31,904 bases of DNA from Bacillota bacterium (lineage in GTDB: Bacteria > Bacillota > Clostridia > Lachnospirales > Anaerotignaceae), in contig JAHZDZ010000007.1 in the NCBI GenBank assembly GCA_019422105.1, forward strand, positions 178,550-210,453, in the 5' to 3' direction. The position numbers and the translations under genes were made by a program. Position 1 is the first letter of the stretch; each line of letters begins with the position of its first letter. Below the pieces are notes generated by a model, which searched no databases, had not been told where the DNA came from, and saw nothing but the letters and a program-made list of their open reading frames with translations. This document shows, piece by piece, positions 8,681-16,396 of the stretch.

Positions 8681-8746
8681 TTCTATTACGCTCCGCCCCG
8701 CATAGTATTGTTATAGCTTTTAATCCATAAAAAGGGGTTGGACAAA

Positions 8747-9250
8747 ATGTATCCTTATAACGCGGATAGGCAAAATGGACACTATAATACAAATTTCCAG
8801 TCAAATAGTCAAAACATATATATGCGAAGCACCCAGACAGCCAGACCGGATAAAAAATTACTGGATATGGTGATAACGGCCATAGAAGATGAGGAAAAGG
8901 ACGCGGCATACTACAGAGAATTCATGAATATTACCAGGGACGCGGGGGAGAAGGAAATTCTTCGGGGACTTTATGCAGATGAAGTAAAACATAAAAAGTA
9001 TCTTCAGGATATTTATACCTTCCTGACCGGAAAAAAAGCGCCGGAAGTTACACCGGAGAAAAAAATGCCTTCTCTTAATATCAAGAAGAATTATGAAAAC
9101 GCTATTTTTGATGAGCTGGAGGCGGTAGATTTCTACAGGCAGATTTTTAACGCCGTATTAAATCTGGAAATAAGGGATCTGATGGCGGAAATTATTGCCG
9201 ACGAGCAAAATCATGCCATTAAGCTAAATTTTCTTTATGCGAAAAAATAA
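8747..9250 (+). CDS. Ferritin-like (rubrerythrin-type) di-iron protein
   Basis: 167 residues. After a ~30-residue polar, Asn/Gln/Tyr-rich N-terminus, a four-helix ferritin-like bundle carries the expected carboxylate ligands: Glu49/Glu50, Glu79-x-x-His82, Glu123 or Glu125, and Glu153-x-x-His156. It probably binds a di-iron site, as in rubrerythrins and related ferritin-like proteins. There is no rubredoxin Cys4 domain, so the electron partner would be separate. A TTG at 8738 opens the same frame but directly abuts the AAAAAGGGG ribosome site; the ATG at 8747 has the correct nine-base spacing. It may be transcribed with the preceding lipoprotein gene. The exact role (peroxide handling, iron storage) is not determined. 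Confidence 0.85.
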   Translation: MYPYNADRQNGHYNTNFQSNSQNIYMRSTQTARPDKKLLDMVITAIEDEEKDAAYYREFMNITRDAGEKEILRGLYADEVKHKKYLQDIYTFLTGKKAPEVTPEKKMPSLNIKKNYENAIFDELEAVDFYRQIFNAVLNLEIRDLMAEIIADEQNHAIKLNFLYAKK

Positions 9251-9298
9251 GCTGTATAAAAAGGGCTGTTGCATACGCAACAGTCCTTTTTATACAGC
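9251..9298. terminator. Bidirectional terminator, ferritin-like/histidine kinase
   Basis: A 22-bp stem (9251-9272 with 9277-9298) with one mismatch and an ATAC loop. The AAAAA and TTTTT runs lie inside the arms. It overlaps the stop codon of the kinase gene on the other strand (9290-9292). Confidence 0.8.
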
Positions 9299-9961
9299 CT
9301 TCCGGTATTCCGGTATGGTAACCGCAACGACACTTCCCTTGCCCTCAATACTGCTGATAGCGAATACGCCCTGATGCTCCTTCACAATTTTTTTGGAGAT
9401 AGAAACGCCAAGGCCCGTTCCTGAATCCTTCGTTGTGAAAAAGGGCTGACCTACAAATTCCAGCAGCCTCTCCGGAATTCCATACCCATTGTCCTCCAAC
9501 TTTACCACAACATATCCTTCTATGCGAAAAACCGTAATATGTATTTTGGACGCCTCCGCTTCGGCAGAATTTTTTATGATATTGACAAAAACCTGCTTCA
9601 GCTTCTCATAGTCACCATAAATAAACAGCCTGTCATCAGGCTTTGCATAATCAAGGGTTATCTCCTCCGCCTTTAAATTTTCACTGCAGATAAAAATAAT
9701 ATCCTCCAGCAAATCATTCATACACAGCTTTGTGAAATCATACTCCTGCGGTTTTGTAATGTTAATAAATTCCACCAGCAGTTCATTAATCTTATCCAGC
9801 TGTCTGTAAATAATACTGTAATGCTTGTTGTGTTCGCCTTTTTTATCATCCATCTCCAATAGCTGCACATTGCCCATGATAATAGAAAGGGGATTTTTAA
9901 TCTCATGTGCAACCGTAGCCGCCAATTGCTCTATTTCATTTTCGTCAAAAAAACTAAGCAT
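9290..9961 (-). CDS. Small soluble sensor histidine kinase
   Basis: 223 residues, far shorter than most sensor kinases. The phosphorylated His19 sits in VAHEIKNPLS, only 18 residues from the start, so the protein is just the dimerisation/phosphotransfer helices plus the ATPase domain. The ATP-binding boxes are complete: NIIKNSAEA (N box, near 125), DNGYGIP (near 155) and GTGLGVSISK (near 180). There is no membrane segment and no PAS or GAF domain. It resembles the catalytic core of sporulation-type kinases and could take its signal through a partner protein. No response regulator is nearby. The start has GGAG/AAGG upstream in good position. Confidence 0.88.
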   Translation of the reverse strand: MLSFFDENEIEQLAATVAHEIKNPLSIIMGNVQLLEMDDKKGEHNKHYSIIYRQLDKINELLVEFINITKPQEYDFTKLCMNDLLEDIIFICSENLKAEEITLDYAKPDDRLFIYGDYEKLKQVFVNIIKNSAEAEASKIHITVFRIEGYVVVKLEDNGYGIPERLLEFVGQPFFTTKDSGTGLGVSISKKIVKEHQGVFAISSIEGKGSVVAVTIPEYRKAV

Positions 9962-10000
9962 ACGTCACCTTCTCCATTTATGTTTACAAACCCTGATCCT

Positions 10001-10029
10001 ATTCTATCAAGTTAGCAAAGCCAATTCAA
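10001..10029 (-). promoter_or_regulatory. Sigma-A promoter for the histidine kinase
   Basis: On the - strand, TTGAAT (10029-10024), a 17-bp spacer and TAGAAT (10006-10001), about 40 bases upstream of the start codon. A TGTCGAA heptamer, matching the Spo0A box core, lies further upstream at 10086-10092. Confidence 0.6.
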
Positions 10030-10130
10030 TCACTATATGCTTACAAATTAACACGAAATATTACTAATTTGGTCATAATTCTACATGTCGAATCTTTTTG
10101 AAAAATTCATGGCAATCACCCCTATATCTA

Positions 10131-10139
10131 TGGTATACT
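10131..10139 (+). promoter_or_regulatory. Extended -10 promoter for the HIT gene
   Basis: TGGTATACT fits the TGnTATAMT extended -10 pattern. The -35 region is poor. The distance to the start codon is about 55 bases. Confidence 0.45.
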
Positions 10140-10193
10140 GTTAAATACGAAAACAATGTAAACACAACTGTAATCATAAAAGGGGAATGTTAA

Positions 10194-10604
10194 ATGGAAA
10201 ACTGTATTTTTTGTAAAATAATCTCGGGAGAAATGGGCAGCGCTACCATTTATGAAAACGAAGAGTTTAAAGTAATGCTGGACAGGTTTCCTAGCCGGGC
10301 CGGGCATGTTCTGATACTGCCGAAAAAACACATTGAAAATGTATTTGAAATGGATCCTGAAATGGGCGGCAGGCTCTATAAACTTGCCATCCAAATTGCA
10401 AGCATTATGAAAAAGGCCCTGGGCTTCACAGATATGAATATCCTTCAGAATAACGGGCCCATTGCGGGTCAGACTGTCAACCATTTTCATGTTCATTTGA
10501 TACCAAGATATGAAAATGACACTGTCACAATCAAGTGGGTTTCCACAGAGCCAAGCGATGAAGAAATTGAGAAAATCAGGAAGATGATTGTCGAAAAATT
10601 ATAA
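10194..10604 (+). CDS. HIT-family nucleotide hydrolase/transferase
   Basis: 136 residues, the normal size for a stand-alone HIT protein. The histidine triad is His97-x-His99-x-His101 in HFHVHLIPRY, with the middle histidine the expected nucleophile. The N-terminal CIFCKIISGE motif supplies Cys4 and Cys7, which with histidines bind a structural zinc in this branch. The family hydrolyses nucleotide phosphoramidates or dinucleoside polyphosphates; the physiological substrate is not readable here. Clear AAGGGG lies upstream of the start. It is a single gene followed by two hairpins. Confidence 0.95.
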   Translation: MENCIFCKIISGEMGSATIYENEEFKVMLDRFPSRAGHVLILPKKHIENVFEMDPEMGGRLYKLAIQIASIMKKALGFTDMNILQNNGPIAGQTVNHFHVHLIPRYENDTVTIKWVSTEPSDEEIEKIRKMIVEKL

Positions 10605-10697
10605 TTTCGCCCATCATTCGCATATTTGGAAAATCGAGCATCGCAGATAAAGCGCCTTGCTTTAAAAAAATAAAACAGCATTGTCCCGATAAAAAAA

Positions 10698-10720
10698 GGA
10701 AGCTTAATTATCAAGCTTCC
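10698..10720 (+). terminator. Terminator after the HIT gene
   Basis: GGAAGCTT/AAGCTTCC stem of 8 bp with a 7-base loop, preceded by seven A residues. The following T run is short. Confidence 0.6.
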
Positions 10721-10725
10721 TTCGT

Positions 10726-10756
10726 ATCAAAAAAGTCCCTTTGGGACTTTTTTGAT
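10726..10756. terminator. Bidirectional terminator between the HIT gene and asnB
   Basis: A 14-bp perfect stem (ATCAAAAAAGTCCC with its complement, 10726-10739 and 10743-10756) around a TTT loop. The A6/T6 runs serve both strands. Confidence 0.85.
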
Positions 10757-10881
10757 TTAGTCAGAAGAAGAAAGAACTCGTTTCCCGGGCTTTGCTCACA
10801 AATTCCCTTCTACGAGGCTTCGCCGTCTTTCTTCGGGAATTCCACTCGGGACTCTGTCCCCTAATCCCAGTTTCTTATTGC
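10757..10881. repeat. Hairpin-dense intergenic element 3' of asnB
   Basis: 125 bp of GC-rich sequence between the terminator and the asnB stop, with nested inverted repeats: GAAGAAAGA/TCTTTCTTC, AATTCCC (10801-10807)/GGGAATT (10835-10841), GGC/GCC around TTC, and GGGAC/GTCCC around TCT (10848-10860). It has no credible coding content. The arrangement resembles dispersed palindromic repeat elements, but only one copy is in this window. Confidence 0.45.
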
Positions 10882-12720
10882 TTATGCCGCTTTCTCAAAA
10901 AACTCCTTATGCCATACCAAAAACATGTAAACAGTCCATATCTTTCGGCTGTTATCCGTCTTTCCGTTTTTATGGTCATCTAAAAGCTTCATCAGCCTGT
11001 CCGTCCTGAAATACTCCTTTGCCGCCTCAGACTGGAAAGCCTCCTTTATGATATTGTAATATTTATCCTCCCGAAGCCATATACGAATTGGCACAGGAAA
11101 TCCCAGTTTTTTCTTTTCCGCAACCATGTCAGGCAGATAACGGTGAGCCGCCATGCGCATAGCATACTTGGTGTTTTCCTTATTTACCTTATATTTCGTC
11201 GGTATTCTTCTTGCCACATTGAATACCTCCTTGTCCAAAAACGGAACCCTGACTTCCAGAGAATTCGCCATACTCATTTTATCCGCTTTGAGGAGAATAT
11301 CTCCGATAAGCCAGAAATGAATGTCGATATACTGCATTTTTGTCACATCATCTTTATCCTTAACCTTGTCGTAATAGGGCTTTGTCAGCTCCATATGATT
11401 GTATTTTCCTGTAGGCTCCCGCAGAAGGCTTTCCCTCTCCTTCTCATTGAACATAAAAGCGTTTCCGATAAAGCGTTCCTCCACGTCCTTGCTGCCGCGG
11501 ATGATATAGTTTTTGCCCTTCACCTTAAAGGGAATAGCCTTCGCCGCCGCGCCCATGGCCTTTCTCACAGGCTTTGGAAGTCTGGTGATAGGGCGGAGGG
11601 AAAAGGGCTCCCTATAAATATTATAGCCCCCGAAAAATTCATCAGCGCCCTCGCCGCTCATGGCCGCCTTGACATGCTTTGCAGCAGTTTTGCTGACAAA
11701 ATAGAGGGCAATTGCGGAGGCGTCAGCCAAAGGCTCGTCCATGTGATACTGCACCTTGGGAAGAGCTTCCCAGTATTCCTCCGTTGTGATGAGCTTACTG
11801 TAGTTATCAATCTGTATTTTTTCTGAAAGCTTCTTCGCGTAATCGATTTCATTATACTTCTCATAATCAAAGCCCACGGTAAAGGTCTTATCGCCCTTAA
11901 AGCAGGCCGCCACATAGCTGGAATCCACGCCGCTTGAGAGAAAGGATCCTATTTCCACATCACTGATTTTATGCTTTTTAATGGAATCCTGCATGGCAGT
12001 GTCAATTTCATCAATAAAATCGTCCAGACTTTTATTTTCATCTGCCTCAAATTTAGGCTCCCAATAGCGTGTAATTTCTGCCCTGCCGTTTTTAAAAATC
12101 ATATAGTGAGCGGGCATCAGCTTGTAAATGCCCTGAAAAAAGGTTTCCGGCAATACAGAATACTGGAATGTCATATAGTTTTCCAGCGCTTCCCTGTTTA
12201 CCTTTCTCTGATATTTCGGATACTCCAAAATACTCTTAATTTCGGAGGCAAACACCAGATTGCCGTCAACAACTGTGTAATAAAAAGGCTTGATGCCAAA
12301 AAAATCTCTGGCGGCAAACACGGTCTCTTTCTTGCTGTCCCAAATGACAAAGGCAAACATGCCCCTCAAATAGTCAAGCATTTTCTCACCATATTCCTCG
12401 TAGGCATGGACCAGTACCTCCGTATCAGAGTTGTTGGTAAAAATATGGCCCTTGGCCAAAAGCTCGTCCTTGACAGACTGGTAATTATAAATCTCACCGT
12501 TGAAGACAATGGCTATATCTCCCGTCTCATTATACATGGGCTGAGAGCCGTTATCCAAGTCCAGAAAGCTGAGTCTTCTAAAACCCAGCGCAATTTTATC
12601 ATCTACATATTGGCCCGCACTGTCGGGCCCCCTGTGTATAATTTTATTCATCATATTTTCAAGAACAGCTTCCCTTTCACTCTCCAAAAGCTGTCCGGTA
12701 AATCCGCAGAAACCGCACAT
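10882..12720 (-). CDS. asnB: Asparagine synthase (glutamine-hydrolysing)
   Basis: 612 residues, as expected. It makes asparagine from aspartate, ATP and glutamine. The class II glutaminase domain starts MCGFCGF, so Cys2 becomes the N-terminal nucleophile after Met removal; the domain has HRGPDS and NGEIYNY motifs. The synthetase domain carries the ATP pyrophosphatase loop SSGVDSS near residue 261 and DKMSMANSLEVRVPFLD near the C-terminus. All catalytic residues are present. It is a single gene with its own promoter. No T-box or other asparagine-sensing leader was seen upstream. Confidence 0.96.
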   Translation of the reverse strand: MCGFCGFTGQLLESEREAVLENMMNKIIHRGPDSAGQYVDDKIALGFRRLSFLDLDNGSQPMYNETGDIAIVFNGEIYNYQSVKDELLAKGHIFTNNSDTEVLVHAYEEYGEKMLDYLRGMFAFVIWDSKKETVFAARDFFGIKPFYYTVVDGNLVFASEIKSILEYPKYQRKVNREALENYMTFQYSVLPETFFQGIYKLMPAHYMIFKNGRAEITRYWEPKFEADENKSLDDFIDEIDTAMQDSIKKHKISDVEIGSFLSSGVDSSYVAACFKGDKTFTVGFDYEKYNEIDYAKKLSEKIQIDNYSKLITTEEYWEALPKVQYHMDEPLADASAIALYFVSKTAAKHVKAAMSGEGADEFFGGYNIYREPFSLRPITRLPKPVRKAMGAAAKAIPFKVKGKNYIIRGSKDVEERFIGNAFMFNEKERESLLREPTGKYNHMELTKPYYDKVKDKDDVTKMQYIDIHFWLIGDILLKADKMSMANSLEVRVPFLDKEVFNVARRIPTKYKVNKENTKYAMRMAAHRYLPDMVAEKKKLGFPVPIRIWLREDKYYNIIKEAFQSEAAKEYFRTDRLMKLLDDHKNGKTDNSRKIWTVYMFLVWHKEFFEKAA

Positions 12721-12781
12721 TTGTAAAACCTCCCTAAAATATCACACGAAGCTATTCTCAGCCTTCTATTCAATAATAAGA

Positions 12782-12810
12782 ACTCTATCATAAAATACCT
12801 TTAAAATCAA
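12782..12810 (-). promoter_or_regulatory. Candidate sigma-A promoter for asnB
   Basis: On the - strand, TTGATT (12810-12805), a 17-bp spacer and TAGAGT (12787-12782), about 60 bases upstream of the start. The -10 box is only a fair match. Confidence 0.45.
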
Positions 12811-12970
12811 TAAACCGTTCAAAAACACTCCCTTTTTCATACTATAACCAAAAAGGGAAAAGTTATGAAATTGATATGTTGCCGCCAATTGCCAAAATAT
12901 CGTTTTCAAGTATATGTTTTTAAACAATAATTTTTTCCCAAACTATTTTTAGAGCAAAGAGCTTATGTAT
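12811..12970. other. AT-rich stretch upstream of asnB
   Basis: No credible gene or strong regulatory signal is visible. Composition is markedly more AT-rich than the adjacent element at 12971-13216. Confidence 0.5.
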
Positions 12971-13216
12971 GTACATTTCTTTCAAGAAAAGTACCAAAAG
13001 AAACTGGGTAGTCAGCATATTTCTGCCGATGGCGGGAAGCGGGCAAAGCCCCCAGCCCCCTAGCAGCGCAAAGAAATCCGCCGAGCGAAGCGAGCTTTTG
13101 GGCAAAGCGAAAAATGTGCTGACTATGCGCCCGTTTTCTCGCGGTTATACTAACCGCCGGCGGTACCAAACCTCCCAAGGTTGTTCCAATCGCCGGCAAC
13201 TTTGTTTCGGTTCCTA
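12971..13216. repeat. GC-rich structured intergenic element
   Basis: About 245 bp sharply richer in GC than its flanks. It begins with the near-palindrome GTACATTTCTTTCAAGAAAAGTAC (24 bp, described here only by its GTAC ends and TTTCTT/AAGAAA core; 12971-12994). It has a 14-bp inverted pair, TAGTCAGCATATTT (13009-13022) facing AAATGTGCTGACTA (13112-13125), then the hairpin GCGGTTA/TAACCGC, the 12-bp palindrome ACCGCCGGCGGT, and AACCT/AGGTT. Small frames cross it, but none has a ribosome site or protein-like composition. It is either a dispersed repeat or a structured RNA. Confidence 0.5.
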
Positions 13217-13260
13217 AACCCGAAATCCATCAATCTCACTAAAGATTTTCTCTATATAAA

Positions 13261-13280
13261 AAACGCCCGAACGGGCGTTT
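13261..13280 (-). terminator. Terminator of the MATE-lipoprotein operon
   Basis: AAACGCCCG/CGGGCGTTT stem with a two-base loop; on the - strand it is followed by a T run. It lies about 22 bp beyond the lipoprotein stop codon. Confidence 0.85.
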
Positions 13281-13302
13281 CTTTCCTCTACTGTCAAAAA
13301 CA

Positions 13303-13836
13303 TCAAATCTTATAATCCGTACTCAAAATAAAATAATAATCGCATATATTTTCTCCCCATACAGCCCGAAGCCGGAAACCCCTGTATATCCTGTCGCCAT
13401 CCTTTGGCATTGCAGAGCTCAAAGCTATATATGGGTTTGCCTCCAAGACAAAAGATAAGCTATCTTCTGAGGCATCAGCAGTAATTTCATTCTCAAGGGC
13501 CTTCTCTGCTCCATCCTTTGTCGTATATTTTGGCGTCCCGTCCTCATTTAAAAGGGTGTCAAACAGAGTATAAGAATCAGGAAGTCCATCTGGAAATGTC
13601 ATACGGATGGTATCTCCGTTTACAGCCTCCAAAGCCTTATCAGCCTCTGCAAGCTTCAAAAACCCCTCCGACGTTTCAAATTCCTCTCCATCCCAAGCCA
13701 CCCGCTCTGCACTGCTCTCTACAGCTGTCTCCGCAGCTGTAACCTGTATTTGAGGCACAGGTGTTTCCTTTTTGGCACACCCAAAAAGAAGAAGCACAAC
13801 ACAGACAGGGACAATAAACCATATTATTTTTTTCAC
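13303..13836 (-). CDS. Small lipoprotein of unknown function
   Basis: 177 residues. A clear lipoprotein signal (MKKIIW, hydrophobic core, LFGC with Cys20) anchors it on the outer face of the membrane. The remaining ~150 residues are acidic, mixed alpha/beta in appearance, without a domain I recognise. Its ATG overlaps the MATE stop codon (ATGA, 13833-13836), so the two are made together, and a terminator follows directly. A role linked to the exporter or its substrate is possible but only inferred from position. Confidence 0.8.
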   Translation of the reverse strand: MKKIIWFIVPVCVVLLLFGCAKKETPVPQIQVTAAETAVESSAERVAWDGEEFETSEGFLKLAEADKALEAVNGDTIRMTFPDGLPDSYTLFDTLLNEDGTPKYTTKDGAEKALENEITADASEDSLSFVLEANPYIALSSAMPKDGDRIYRGFRLRAVWGENICDYYFILSTDYKI

Positions 13837-15194
13837 TGTAATTCCCCTCCTTCACTCATATCAAGCTTTCCATAGCCATAAACATTTCGGTAGCGTTTTA
13901 TAAAATAAGCGGAAATAAAAATGCATACCGCTTCCGCCGCCGGTATTGCAAGCCAGATACCATTAATCTCTAAAAATACCGGCAGTATGAGTATTCCTCC
14001 CACCACAAGGCCAAGATTTTTCACAAAGGAAACAATGGCTGAAACCCTGCCGTTTGAAAAGGCGGTAAACATACCGGAGGTAAAAATATTAAAGCCGACA
14101 AACAGAAAGGATACGGAAAAAAGCCTCAAGCCTGTCAGGGCAAGAGAAAATACGTGAGAATCCCTGTCCGTAAAAATTGCTATCAAATTGCCCGCCTCTA
14201 CAGTACATATAATAAAAGTAAACAGGGAGGCAAACAAAAGAAATCTGAGACAGTAACCTACAATATTTCTGAGCTGCTTCGTATTCCCCTGCCCATAATT
14301 ATAGCTGATAACAGGGCTGACACCGTTTGTAAAGCCCAGGTAAATGGAAATCAGCATAAACTGCAGGTAACAGATAATGGTGATGGCGGCAACGCCGTCC
14401 TCTCCCCTTAATTTTAACATAAAAAAGTTGAATAAAAAAGTTGTAATTCCAATGGACAAATTGGAAACCATCTCCGAGGATCCGTTTCCACAGGCGGAAA
14501 GTATGAGAGCCGCTTTCGCCTTCGGTTTTCCGAAATGGAGATGATTCTTTTTATTCAAAAAGAAAATCAAACCAACCAGCATGGAGACAAACTCTCCAAG
14601 GGCTGTTGCGGCTGCGGCGCCGCTGATGCCCCACTGCAAAGGCACAATAAAAATATAATCCAGTACCATGTTGGTGACGCCGCCTGCTACAGCGCAAAAA
14701 AGACCAAGCTTTGGCTTCCCCGCGGTCACAAGAAAAAAGTCAAATACCATTTTCAAAACGGAAATCGGTACCGTCAAAACAACGATTAAGCCATATGCAT
14801 AGCAGTAGGGGTATAAAAGAGCCGTTGCGCCCAGTCCCTTTAAAAGGCTCTCTATAAAGAAAAAGGATAAAACAGAAATCACAGCGCCCACGCCAAGAGC
14901 CGCCAGTATAATGACTGTAAAATTGCTTCTGGCCTCCTCGTCCTTGCCCTCGCCCAGTTTTTTCGCCACAATGGCGCTGCCTCCCGAGGCAAACATAACG
15001 CCTACGCCCACAGTCATGTTAATGTAGGGCAGTACAATATTAATGGCACTCATGGCGTCCGTACCCACAAAACGCGCCACAAACACGCCGTCCACTATGG
15101 TATACATCGATAGAAAAACTGTCATCACGATTGTCGGGAACGTAAATTTTAAAAGTCCCCAAAAATTAAATTCTTTAGAAATTGGATTGCTCAT
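13833..15194 (-). CDS. MATE-family multidrug/metabolite exporter
   Basis: 453 residues from the chosen start, with about twelve membrane segments in two six-helix halves. The N-terminal helix has PTIVMTVFLSMYTIVDGVFVARFVG and the AINIVLPY stretch typical of MepA-like MATE proteins. These export cationic compounds using a sodium or proton gradient. The frame extends 23 residues further upstream, but the ATG at 15194 has AGGGAG eight bases away, and the upstream extension would begin before the promoter -10 element (15240-15245), so the short form is chosen. A divergent MerR regulator and a MerR-type promoter suggest drug-inducible expression. Confidence 0.92.
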   Translation of the reverse strand: MSNPISKEFNFWGLLKFTFPTIVMTVFLSMYTIVDGVFVARFVGTDAMSAINIVLPYINMTVGVGVMFASGGSAIVAKKLGEGKDEEARSNFTVIILAALGVGAVISVLSFFFIESLLKGLGATALLYPYCYAYGLIVVLTVPISVLKMVFDFFLVTAGKPKLGLFCAVAGGVTNMVLDYIFIVPLQWGISGAAAATALGEFVSMLVGLIFFLNKKNHLHFGKPKAKAALILSACGNGSSEMVSNLSIGITTFLFNFFMLKLRGEDGVAAITIICYLQFMLISIYLGFTNGVSPVISYNYGQGNTKQLRNIVGYCLRFLLFASLFTFIICTVEAGNLIAIFTDRDSHVFSLALTGLRLFSVSFLFVGFNIFTSGMFTAFSNGRVSAIVSFVKNLGLVVGGILILPVFLEINGIWLAIPAAEAVCIFISAYFIKRYRNVYGYGKLDMSEGGELQ

Positions 15195-15215
15195 ACTAAA
15201 ATCTCCCTTGTGTCG

Positions 15216-15244
15216 TTGCCTCATAAACTTATCTGTACTATAAT
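15216..15244 (+). promoter_or_regulatory. Sigma-A promoter of the merR-family gene
   Basis: TTGCCT (15216-15221), a 17-bp spacer and TATAAT (15239-15244). Its -10 box coincides with the -10 box of the divergent MATE promoter. Transcription would start near 15251, next to the GGGTAACCC dyad, which would allow autoregulation. Confidence 0.65.
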
Positions 15245-15270
15245 AAAGGATAGGGTAACCCAATAGTCAA
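15240..15270 (-). promoter_or_regulatory. MerR-type promoter/operator of the MATE operon
   Basis: On the - strand, TTGACT (15270-15265) and TATTAT (15245-15240) are 19 bp apart, two more than optimal. The spacer contains the dyad GGGTAACCC (15253-15261). A long spacer with a central dyad is the hallmark of promoters activated by MerR-family DNA distortion. Confidence 0.8.
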
Positions 15271-15284
15271 GAGGTGATTCCAGT

Positions 15285-16103
15285 ATGAACGAAAAATATT
15301 TTACCACAGGAGAGTTTGCAAAGCTGTGCGGTGTTAAAAAGGATACCCTTTTCCATTATGACGATATTGGTCTGTTTTCACCGGCTGCCGTAAAGGAAAA
15401 CGGTTATCGCTACTACAGCTACAGGCAGTTTGACACCTTCTCTCTTATCAGTGCTCTGCGGGAAATCGGCATGTCCCTGAAGGAAATAAAAAAATATCTG
15501 GACAGACGTTCGCCGCAAAACCTTCTCTCCCTTTTGGAGGAACAGTCCAGCGCCGTGGACAAAAAAATGGAAAAGCTCTCTGCAATTAAAAAGCTGATAG
15601 ACCGTACCTATAAAGATACACTTTTTACCATCCAAATTAATGCCGACTCCATCACTGTGCAGCACTTTAAACCCTCCTATGGCATTTTAAGCAATGACAG
15701 CTCTCTTGCACAGGCCACACACTCTGATTTTATGGAAAGCTATGTCCATTTCTGTCAGCAAAACCAGCTTTCGATTACAGATAATGTCGGTATTATACTC
15801 TCATCAGAGAACATCCAAAATGGTCAGTACAATCATATATCCTATCTGTTTATGCAAAGCGGAAGCAAAAAAAAGCCCGGTCAATGCCTGATTCGAAAAG
15901 CCGGTAATTATCTCGTCGCTTATCATAAAGGATCCTATGACACCACCTTTCAAACCTATAAAAAAATACTGCGATACTGTGAAACCCACGGTATCCCCCT
16001 CGGAGATTATTTTTATGAGGAATACCTGCTTTATGAGATGGCTGTGAAGGACGAGAAAGATTACCTGACCCGCATTTCTATGAAGGTGAAGGATAAGCCA
16101 TGA
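15285..16103 (+). CDS. MerR-family transcriptional regulator with effector-binding domain
   Basis: 272 residues. The N-terminal winged helix (YFTTGEFAKLCGVKKDTLFHYDDIGLF and NGYRYYSYRQFD) is a standard MerR DNA-binding domain. A coiled-coil helix follows (about 75-120). The C-terminal ~150 residues look like the GyrI/BmrR-type ligand-binding domain that recognises drugs or lipophilic cations. AGAGGTGAT lies ahead of the ATG. Position and operator make it the likely activator of the divergent MATE-lipoprotein operon. Confidence 0.9.
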   Translation: MNEKYFTTGEFAKLCGVKKDTLFHYDDIGLFSPAAVKENGYRYYSYRQFDTFSLISALREIGMSLKEIKKYLDRRSPQNLLSLLEEQSSAVDKKMEKLSAIKKLIDRTYKDTLFTIQINADSITVQHFKPSYGILSNDSSLAQATHSDFMESYVHFCQQNQLSITDNVGIILSSENIQNGQYNHISYLFMQSGSKKKPGQCLIRKAGNYLVAYHKGSYDTTFQTYKKILRYCETHGIPLGDYFYEEYLLYEMAVKDEKDYLTRISMKVKDKP

Positions 16104-16128
16104 TATATTCCCGTTATTCCCAAAACAA

Positions 16129-16160
16129 AAGCTGCCGGAAAACAATATTTCCGGCAGCTT
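16129..16160. terminator. Terminator between the merR-family gene and the nitrilase gene
   Basis: A 13-bp stem, AAGCTGCCGGAAA/TTTCCGGCAGCTT, with a 6-base loop. The T-rich tail is on the - strand side, so it fits the nitrilase transcript best; it also lies just past the merR stop codon. Confidence 0.65.
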
Positions 16161-16396
16161 CAATCTGTCAAAAAAGTTCGCCTCCTGAGGGCTTCCCCCA
16201 TTCTTATCCCTGTGATCGTGTGCCTATACGCATTTCTCTTATAAAGTCCCCACCCCTGTTTCATGGCAGCAAGCACAGGCACGGCGGCCTTACAAAGACA
16301 GCTGCAGCTGAATGTTAAGCTCTATGCAGAAAAACTGATTTATCCGCTTGAATTGCTTTGGAAAAGTTACATCAGTATTTTTTGAGCACTGTTTTT
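16161..16396. other. Gap downstream of the nitrilase gene
   Basis: No gene, repeat or strong signal is visible in this 236-bp stretch apart from a run of T just before the nitrilase stop codon on the + strand. Confidence 0.5.

Noticed and set aside
10757..12726. Long frames opposite asnB
   Set aside because: They are antisense shadows of a clear enzyme gene and show no protein-like features or start signals.
12721..12960. T-box or riboswitch for asnB
   Set aside because: The leader is short and AT-rich; no specifier loop, antiterminator or terminator pair is visible.
12969..13217. 82-residue frame across the GC-rich element
   Set aside because: No ribosome site, biased composition caused by palindromes, and overlapping frames on the other strand look equally open.
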